In this document: positions 30,481-35,209 of the stretch, one piece after another
How positions within the stretch are numbered: position 1 is the stretch's first letter
Layout: each line of letters opens with the position of its first letter
DNA from: Planctomycetota bacterium
Lineage (GTDB): Bacteria; Planctomycetota; Phycisphaerae; FEN-1346
Assembly (NCBI GenBank): GCA_026386995.1
Contig: JAPLMO010000063.1
Location: 1 to 35,209, forward strand
Direction: 5' to 3'
Length of the DNA stretch: 35,209 nucleotides
Translations under genes and position numbers: made by a program
The notes under the pieces: generated by a model
What the model was told of the DNA's origin: nothing
The model's database searches: none
Seen by the model: the letters and a program-made list of their open reading frames with translations, nothing else

Positions 30481-31395
30481 ATGCGATTGCAAAGGCCTGA
30501 TCGCGGCTTCACGCTGATCGAACTGATGGTCGTCATCAGCATCATCGGTATCCTGGTGGCGCTCCTGGTGCCGACGATCTCTTCCGCCCAGTTAGTTGCC
30601 CGCAAGGCGGCCACAACTGACACCATCAAGGGCCTCTGTTTTAGCCTGGAGGCATATAAGAAGGACTTCGGCGAGTACCCGCCCTCAAGGCCGCAGTGGA
30701 AGGGCACGACAGCCGCCGAGAAGAAACTGTGTGGCACGATGTACCGAGGCGCAGCCAACCTGGTCTGGTATCTGGCCGGCCCGGGCGGCAACGGGTGGGG
30801 CATCGACGCCGCCGGACGCATGCCGTACGATGGCCGCGGCGTCGCCGGCACCACTACTCCCCCCACCGGCACCATCTCCGCTGCGCCCCAACGATCCTAC
30901 GGCCCGTACTTCAAGGCCACGCCCGAGAAGGTGGCTTACGAAAACGCCAACGCCAACGGCACCGGCGACCCCACGTCCGGCACCACGCCCGTCATGGGCG
31001 CGTTCGTGGACTCGTTCAAGCCGTTCGGGAAAATCCTGTACTTCCGCTATGAGGCCAACCCCCAGATTGTCTCAGGCACCGCCAAGCCGAACTACCAGGT
31101 GTCGGACAATAACTACACGTTGACTTCCGAAGATGTCGGCGACCTCAAGGGGTTGGTGAATTACAAAAACCAGGTGTCTTTTTCTGAGACGGTCAGGGTT
31201 CCCGTGCGTTACGGCGCGACAGGGGAGTACTGCTACGTACGCGACGACTATCTGCTGGTCTCGCCGGGACCGAACGGCGTTTACGGCTTGACCAGGCCCG
31301 GCACGAAGGACCCCTGGTCCAGAGGGGACACGGGCACGCCCGAGTACGACGATATAACGAATTGGGAATTGATAGTCTTCGCGCGGACTCAGTGA
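30481..31395 (+). CDS. Type II pseudopilin, GspG-like, 1
   Basis: A 304-residue pseudopilin. The prepilin peptidase site is G9|F10 in DRGFTLIELMVVISIIGI, with the conserved Glu five residues into the mature chain, and the hydrophobic helix extends to about residue 32. The globular part has the GspG-style YP motif (DFGEYPPSRPQ near 60) and segments shared with the next gene: LVWYLAGPGGNGWG, GPYFKATPEK, ILYFRYEAN and DDYLLVSPGPNGVYG. At 304 residues it is about twice the size of classic GspG, as in other planctomycete pseudopilins. AAGGAGACACAC precedes the ATG. No peptidase gene is in the window. Confidence 0.92.
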   Translation: MRLQRPDRGFTLIELMVVISIIGILVALLVPTISSAQLVARKAATTDTIKGLCFSLEAYKKDFGEYPPSRPQWKGTTAAEKKLCGTMYRGAANLVWYLAGPGGNGWGIDAAGRMPYDGRGVAGTTTPPTGTISAAPQRSYGPYFKATPEKVAYENANANGTGDPTSGTTPVMGAFVDSFKPFGKILYFRYEANPQIVSGTAKPNYQVSDNNYTLTSEDVGDLKGLVNYKNQVSFSETVRVPVRYGATGEYCYVRDDYLLVSPGPNGVYGLTRPGTKDPWSRGDTGTPEYDDITNWELIVFARTQ

Positions 31396-31427
31396 GGCGG
31401 GCTTCATCAAAAGGAGGATACAGGGCC

Positions 31428-32225
31428 ATGAAACGGGCAATGGGTGGTCATGACAGGGCGGCGCGCGGATTTACGCTGGTGGAACTCCTGCTCGTCATGG
31501 GCATTATCATCATGCTGGTGGGCCTGCTGTTTCCCGCCGTCACCGCGGCAGTAACGGCCGTGCGCGTCGCGTCGACCGAGACGACGATCAAAAACCTCAG
31601 CGCCGGCCTGGAAACGTTCAAGCAGGACTGGGGCATTTATCCGCCGAGCAGCAAGGACCGCGACGGCTGTCAACTGAGCAACGGCTACGACGCCCTCATC
31701 TACTACCTCGCCGGGCCGGACGGCACGGGATGGGGCACGCTGTATCATGTCGGCACGGGCGGCAACGCGCCGTTCGGCGGTTCGGCTTCCGCCCCCTATG
31801 GCCCGTATTACAAGACAAGCGGACGTAGCGTTGACCCCATTACGGACCAGCCGATACCGCCTGACTCCGTCCAGGACGCTTTCAAGCCGGGCAAGGTGAT
31901 CTACTACTACCGCTATGAGCCTGCCGATACCAACGCCTTCGATCGGGCCCATAACAACGCCAGTGGCGCAGATGTGCTTGTCGGGAACTTCCCCGACGCC
32001 ACGAAATTCGAGTTCCTGGTCAAGCCCTACGATCCCGTCGCCAAACAGAAGCGCTGGGTCCGGCAGGACTTTCTGCTGATCTCGGCAGGCGCGGATCGTT
32101 ACTGGGGGTACGTCAAGGAGGCGACGAGCGGCACCACGCTTGGGCTTACCCAGGAAGTGACCCAAATCGATATCGACTCTGGCGTTGCGACTTGCGATGA
32201 TATCTGCAACTTCAGGCACTGGTAG
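31428..32225 (+). CDS. Type II pseudopilin, GspG-like, 2
   Basis: A 265-residue pseudopilin clearly paralogous to the gene before it. The ATG at 31428 has AAGGAGGATACAGGGCC upstream. The cleavage site is G14|F15 in ARGFTLVELLLVMGIIIML. It shares the YP motif (DWGIYPPSSKD), LIYYLAGPDGTGWG, GPYYKTSG, VIYYYRYEP and QDFLLISAGADRYWG with pseudopilin 1. The repeated layout implies tandem duplication followed by divergence, giving subunits that could sit next to each other in one fibre. Confidence 0.92.
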   Translation: MKRAMGGHDRAARGFTLVELLLVMGIIIMLVGLLFPAVTAAVTAVRVASTETTIKNLSAGLETFKQDWGIYPPSSKDRDGCQLSNGYDALIYYLAGPDGTGWGTLYHVGTGGNAPFGGSASAPYGPYYKTSGRSVDPITDQPIPPDSVQDAFKPGKVIYYYRYEPADTNAFDRAHNNASGADVLVGNFPDATKFEFLVKPYDPVAKQKRWVRQDFLLISAGADRYWGYVKEATSGTTLGLTQEVTQIDIDSGVATCDDICNFRHW

Positions 32226-32253
32226 CACACGCATAACGGAAAGGTCGTAGCGG

Positions 32254-32808
32254 ATGAGAACGCCGATGGCCGACAGACGCCGCCCGCGCGGCTTCACGCT
32301 GATCGAACTGATCACGGTGGTCGCCATTCTGGGCATCCTCGTGTCGCTTATGGTCGGGGCGGTCCAGGGCGTCAGGACCCACGTTGCCCGGAAAGCCACC
32401 GTGGAACTCTTCGCCGCCCTCGATGCCGCGCTCCAGCGCTATTACGACGATTGGGGCAAGTACCCCTTTATCGGCACAAGCGCCGTGGAGGACTTCGGCA
32501 GCGTGAACGCGGACTACAAGCCTCTGACGTCTGGCGACCTCCAGACGCAGCGCAACGCCATGCTCTACGCCGCCCTCAACATGACGCTGCGAAATGGGCC
32601 GTACTTCAAAGGGAGCGTGGGCCAGGCGCAACTTCGGAGTGGCCCTCAGGGCAAACCCTTTTATGTCTTTCTGGACGGCTGGGGGCGCGACATCCGCTAT
32701 CTGCCGGACGCGACCGTGACTGCGCCGCCCGTCCTGGAGTCCTCCGGGGCCGATCCGGGCGATGATGCCAACATTGACAATGACAATATGAGGAACAGAC
32801 GGCCATGA
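32254..32808 (+). CDS. Type II pseudopilin, GspG-like, 3
   Basis: A 184-residue pseudopilin, a shorter relative of the previous two. The cleavage site is G13|F14 in PRGFTLIELITVVAILGIL. The globular part keeps the YP motif (DWGKYPFIG near 65), GPYFKGS near 112 and DGWGRDIRYLP near 138, which is close to the GspG core and its calcium-site region. It ends in an Asp/Asn-rich tail. GGAAAGG lies about ten bases before the ATG. Its stop overlaps the next start (ATGA, 32805-32808). Confidence 0.9.
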   Translation: MRTPMADRRRPRGFTLIELITVVAILGILVSLMVGAVQGVRTHVARKATVELFAALDAALQRYYDDWGKYPFIGTSAVEDFGSVNADYKPLTSGDLQTQRNAMLYAALNMTLRNGPYFKGSVGQAQLRSGPQGKPFYVFLDGWGRDIRYLPDATVTAPPVLESSGADPGDDANIDNDNMRNRRP

Positions 32809-33488
32809 GCGCCAAACGAGGGTTTACGCTTGCCGAAATGCTGGCGGTGATCGGGATCATGCTGGTCCTGATGGTGACCGCGTTCGGCGTCTTCTCGACG
32901 TTTGCCCAGCGCGCGGGCCCCGACACGGCCGTGTCCACAATCCAGGCGATGCTCAACGGCGCCCGCGATTACGCCGCCGCCAACGGCGTCTGGGCCGCCG
33001 TTCGGTTCAATGCCGACTTCACGCGGCCCGACAATGGGACGACGATGCGCCTCTGTTATGCGGAGTTGGGAACCACTGGCGCCTGGACGGATGTCCGCGG
33101 GCGCAGCCCTGTCAGCCTCGGCGAGAACATGTTCGCCTGTAAGGACCTGCCGGCGACCCTCGCGGCGGCCGCGACGGTCGGCGATGCCCGCAGCGAGAGC
33201 GACGTCCGCAACTGGAAGGCGAATGAGGACCAGAAGATGATCGGAAAGAGCGGCTATATCACGATGCACGCCCTGGACGCCAGCAAGAATAACAACTTCT
33301 ACGTCGTGTTCGACCCCTCGGGCTGCATGAAGACTTCAGCCGACAGCCTGCCCGGAAGTCCCTCGGTGGTGCAGGACGGCCTGACGGTGGTCCAGTTGAT
33401 TCAGGGCGCTGGCCAGGGCCGCGTTGCCGCCTACGCCCTGTATCCGATGAATTCCATGTCCGGCACGCGGCTCCTTTTCGACTTCTGA
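32805..33488 (+). CDS. Pseudopilin, GspH-like (minor)
   Basis: A 227-residue pseudopilin. The leader is very short: cleavage at G6|F7 in KRGFTLAEMLAVIGIMLVL. The region after the helix (AMLNGARDYAAANGVWAAVRF near residue 46) is the pattern seen in GspH/FimT minor pseudopilins, where a helix leads into an Arg-containing strand. It differs from the three GspG-like subunits before it, so it is probably a tip or minor component. It starts within the stop of pseudopilin 3, and hypA starts 7 bases after its own stop. Confidence 0.88.
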   Translation: MSAKRGFTLAEMLAVIGIMLVLMVTAFGVFSTFAQRAGPDTAVSTIQAMLNGARDYAAANGVWAAVRFNADFTRPDNGTTMRLCYAELGTTGAWTDVRGRSPVSLGENMFACKDLPATLAAAATVGDARSESDVRNWKANEDQKMIGKSGYITMHALDASKNNNFYVVFDPSGCMKTSADSLPGSPSVVQDGLTVVQLIQGAGQGRVAAYALYPMNSMSGTRLLFDF

Positions 33489-33495
33489 CGCCCCC

Positions 33496-33837
33496 GTGCA
33501 CGAAGTCGCCCTAGCCCAGGCTGTGTGGCGTCAGGTGGCGGCCGAAATGGACCGCCACAAGGGACGCTCTCTTCTGACCGTCCGCCTGCTCGTCGGAAAG
33601 TGGAGCGGGGCCGACCCGGAATCGCTCGAGTTCGCCCTGCGGATTCTCATCACCGAGTCCCCGTGGCCCAAGGCCGCGATTCAGATTCAAACCCAGCCGC
33701 TGGGCCTTGTGTGCCGCAAGTGCGGCCGCGCATTCGAGCCCGAAGAGTTGAACCTGGCCTGCCCCGGCTGCCAGTCTCTTGACGTGGAGGTCGCGAAGGG
33801 CAAGGATGTGTACATCGAGTCGCTGGAGGTCGAGTAG
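33496..33837 (+). CDS. hypA: Nickel metallochaperone HypA
   Basis: A 113-residue nickel chaperone for [NiFe]-hydrogenase or urease maturation. The N-terminal MHE needed for nickel binding is present (GTG start at 33496, so fMet-His-Glu). The zinc site is CRKC (C73, C76) and CPGC (C89, C92). The fold between them (GLVCRKCGRAFEPEELNLACP) is standard. It begins 7 bases after the last pseudopilin stop, so it is probably transcribed with the pilus genes. Its stop codon lies inside the left terminal repeat of the element at 33829. Partner hypB follows beyond the element. No hydrogenase or urease gene is visible. Confidence 0.92.
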   Translation: MHEVALAQAVWRQVAAEMDRHKGRSLLTVRLLVGKWSGADPESLEFALRILITESPWPKAAIQIQTQPLGLVCRKCGRAFEPEELNLACPGCQSLDVEVAKGKDVYIESLEVE

Positions 33838-33942
33838 AATCTGCGGGTGCCACGGCTGCGCAGTTTGCAGCCGTGTGCCGCGTCCAGCGGCGGCACGGTT
33901 GCTGAACGGCGCAACCGTGGCACCCGCCTGATCGAAGTTGAG
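33829..33942. mobile_element. MITE-like element between hypA and hypB
   Basis: A 114-base relative of the element at 23119, with ends GTCGAGTAGAATCTGCGGG and, inverted, CTCAACTTCGATCAGGCGGG. Hairpin 1 is CACGGCTGC/GCAGCCGTG; hairpin 2 is CACGGTTGC/GCAACCGTG, a fully compensated C-G to T-A change. The hypA stop codon TAG (33835-33837) falls in its left end. Confidence 0.75.
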
Positions 33943-33969
33943 GGACCACCAAGCGCCAAGGATAATCGA

Positions 33970-34656
33970 ATGGCCAAGAGTATTCGTTTAGCCAAACGCG
34001 TGGTGACCGAAAGCGACCGCCTCGCGGTCGAACTGGTCGACCGTTTTCGCAAGGCCCGCGTGTTCGTCGCCAACCTCATGAGTTCGCCCGGTTCCGGCAA
34101 GACGAGCCTTCTGGAGGAGACCGCGCGGCGGCTGGGCAAGGAACTCCGCATGGCCGTCATCGAGGGCGACCTCGCCACCGACCGCGACGCCCAGCGCATC
34201 CGGCGGGCCGGCATCCCGTCGTACCAGATCAACACGGGCGGCGGATGCCACCTCAGCGCAAGGCAGGTCCTCGACGCCCTGGAGCAGTTCGACCTGGCGG
34301 CCCTCGACGTCCTCTTTATCGAGAACGTCGGGAACCTCGTTTGCCCGGCCGAGTTCGACCTGGGCGAGCGCCGCCGCGTCGTTCTGGCCAGCACCCCCGA
34401 AGGCGACGACAAGCCCATCAAGTACCCCGTGGCCTTCCACAAGGCCGACTGCGTGGTCCTGAACAAGATCGACCTGCTGACGGCCACCGACTTTTCGCGC
34501 GAGGCATTTCTCGGATATGTCCGCGGCCTGAACCCGAAGATCCCCGTCTTGGAAATGTCCTGCCGCACGGGGGAGGGCGTCCAGGGGTGGCTCGACTGGG
34601 TCCGCGCGGAGCGCGAGGCCGCCGCCAAGGGCGCCGCGCGGCCGCGAAAAAGATAG
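33970..34656 (+). CDS. hypB: Hydrogenase nickel incorporation GTPase HypB
   Basis: A 228-residue SIMIBI GTPase that works with HypA to deliver nickel. P-loop SSPGSGKTSLLEE is at residues 38-50, VIEGDLATDRDAQRIR near 62, the metal site GGGCHLSA near 94 with NVGNLVCPAEFDLGE near 123, and NKIDLLTATD near 169. The N-terminus begins directly at MAKSIRLAKRV, so the CxxCGC motif or His-rich tail found in some HypB proteins is absent; the G-domain metal site remains. The start at 33970 is 28 bases past the element, not inside it. Together with hypA it may be split from one operon by the insertion. Confidence 0.94.
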   Translation: MAKSIRLAKRVVTESDRLAVELVDRFRKARVFVANLMSSPGSGKTSLLEETARRLGKELRMAVIEGDLATDRDAQRIRRAGIPSYQINTGGGCHLSARQVLDALEQFDLAALDVLFIENVGNLVCPAEFDLGERRRVVLASTPEGDDKPIKYPVAFHKADCVVLNKIDLLTATDFSREAFLGYVRGLNPKIPVLEMSCRTGEGVQGWLDWVRAEREAAAKGAARPRKR

Positions 34657-34753
34657 CCCGCCGTGTTGCCGCTATCCGGCGAGCGGATTTCGCTGGACGG
34701 CCACGGGGGTAGCGTATAGTATTCTGTGCTGCACTTTTAAAGGAGGATCACGA

Positions 34754-34933
34754 GTGAGCACGCTTGCTTTCTGGATGCCCGGTCCGTGGGAAATGGCGAT
34801 CATTGCGGTGGTTGCCCTGCTGTTGTTCGGGCGCCGCCTGCCGGAAGTCGGCCGTAGCCTGGGGAAAGGCATTATCGAGTTCAAGAAGGGCCTTCGGGAC
34901 GTGCAGGACGAGGTCAGCAAGGCCTCTACCTAG
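34754..34933 (+). CDS. tatA: Twin-arginine translocase subunit TatA
   Basis: A 59-residue TatA/E protein, the pore-forming part of the pathway that exports folded proteins. The GTG start at 34754 has AAAGGAGGATCAC just upstream, an excellent site. After a short periplasmic N-terminus there is one membrane helix (MAIIAVVALLLF, residues 14-25), the FGRRLPEVGRSLGKG hinge, and an amphipathic helix to residue 55. It is shorter than many TatA proteins (70-90 residues) because the charged C-tail is brief. A TATAGT at 34715-34720 may be its -10 box; no clear -35 is seen. Hydrogenases are common Tat substrates, which fits next to hypAB. An intrinsic terminator follows. Confidence 0.93.
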   Translation: MSTLAFWMPGPWEMAIIAVVALLLFGRRLPEVGRSLGKGIIEFKKGLRDVQDEVSKAST

Positions 34934-35021
34934 GAGCCGCACACGAAGAATCCCCCCCAGCCGCCGACCACCACCACGACCAACTGATTTCTGGAACTCG
35001 GGCTTTAAGCCCGCCGACGCC

Positions 35022-35054
35022 AAAAGGCCGTCTTCCGAAAGGAAGGCGGCCTTT
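35022..35054 (+). terminator. Intrinsic terminator after tatA
   Basis: AAAAGGCCGTCTTCC and GGAAGGCGGCCTTT form a long stem (one unpaired or mismatched base) closed by a GAAA loop, followed by CTCT. About 90 bases after the tatA stop. A small CGGGCTTTAAGCCCG palindrome lies just before it (34999-35013). Confidence 0.75.
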
Positions 35055-35181
35055 CTCTATGCGGTGTGCCGGGTGCCACGCAACGCCGTTAACCAAGTGC
35101 TGATGAGAACTGATTTCTGATAGCGGCAATTCGAGCTGTTTCGTGCCGTGAGAGGCTGTGGAGTTTCGGAGGTCCGGGCGG

Positions 35182-35209
35182 ATGATCGTTCTTTTTGCGA
35201 GGCCAGTAG
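35182..35209 (+). CDS. First codons of a gene cut by the right edge
   Basis: An ATG at 35182 with CGGAGG nine bases upstream opens a frame (MIVLFARPV…) that runs off the window. Nine residues are too few to name a family. The hydrophobic start could be a membrane anchor or a buried strand. Confidence 0.35.

Noticed and set aside
1..35209. tRNA or rRNA genes
   Set aside because: I looked for T-loop (GTTCRANYC) contexts with matching acceptor stems and for rRNA landmarks and found none.

Overview
The window is GC-rich DNA from a Gram-negative bacterium, most likely a planctomycete of the Phycisphaerae type. The evidence is a PEP-CTERM exosortase-substrate protein, several large GspG-like pseudopilins encoded in tandem, a lipopolysaccharide-type heptosyltransferase, a PEGA-domain lipoprotein, and intergenic regions packed with palindromic repeats. 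Lineage is inferred from gene style; there is no rRNA or other marker here to prove it. I saw no tRNA, rRNA or CRISPR array.

Layout. 1-1.2 kb: start of a probable MoxR-type ATPase, a PEGA lipoprotein and a YfcE-like phosphodiesterase, all on the minus strand. 1.6-3.5 kb: a large exported protein of unknown function, with a terminator. 3.5-6.7 kb: a repeat-rich, gene-poor accessory stretch with two unrecognised genes of lower GC. 6.7-12 kb: glycosyltransferase family 9, mnmA, a PilZ protein, and the pyrB-pyrC pair. 12.4-20.3 kb: a secreted TPR protein, then minus-strand genes for a radical SAM enzyme, a B12-binding/radical-SAM-like protein without its cluster cysteines, a MtlD-like dehydrogenase, holA and serS. 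20.5-22.7 kb: a PIN toxin/antitoxin pair and a PEP-CTERM formylglycine-enzyme-like protein behind a strong promoter and a structured leader. 23.3-33.5 kb: a DRG/Obg-type GTPase, then a long plus-strand cluster for a type IV pilus/type II secretion-like machine: two PilB/GspE ATPases, a PilT ATPase, a PilC/GspF platform protein and four pseudopilins. 33.5-34.9 kb: hypA, hypB and tatA. The window ends in the first codons of another gene.

How the genes work together. The 24.4-33.5 kb cluster would encode the inner-membrane motor and the fibre subunits of a pilus or pseudopilus; the secretin and the alignment proteins (PilMNO or GspCLM) are not in the window. The PilZ protein could tie such a machine to cyclic di-GMP, but it is not adjacent. 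HypA and HypB insert nickel into hydrogenase or urease; no target enzyme is in view. The rest is housekeeping: pyrimidine synthesis, tRNA thiolation, DNA polymerase III clamp loading, seryl-tRNA charging.

The most striking signal is not a protein. Nearly every intergenic gap holds an element of about 60-190 bp made of two hairpins facing each other in inverted orientation, often inside short terminal inverted repeats. At least eleven occur, in several sequence families. Within and between copies the stems differ by paired changes that keep base pairing. Two copies supply the stop codon of a neighbouring gene, and a related hairpin lies in frame inside the glycosyltransferase gene. Separate heptanucleotide tandem tracts (five), a 39-bp tandem repeat and a duplicated 35-bp palindrome add to the repeat load.
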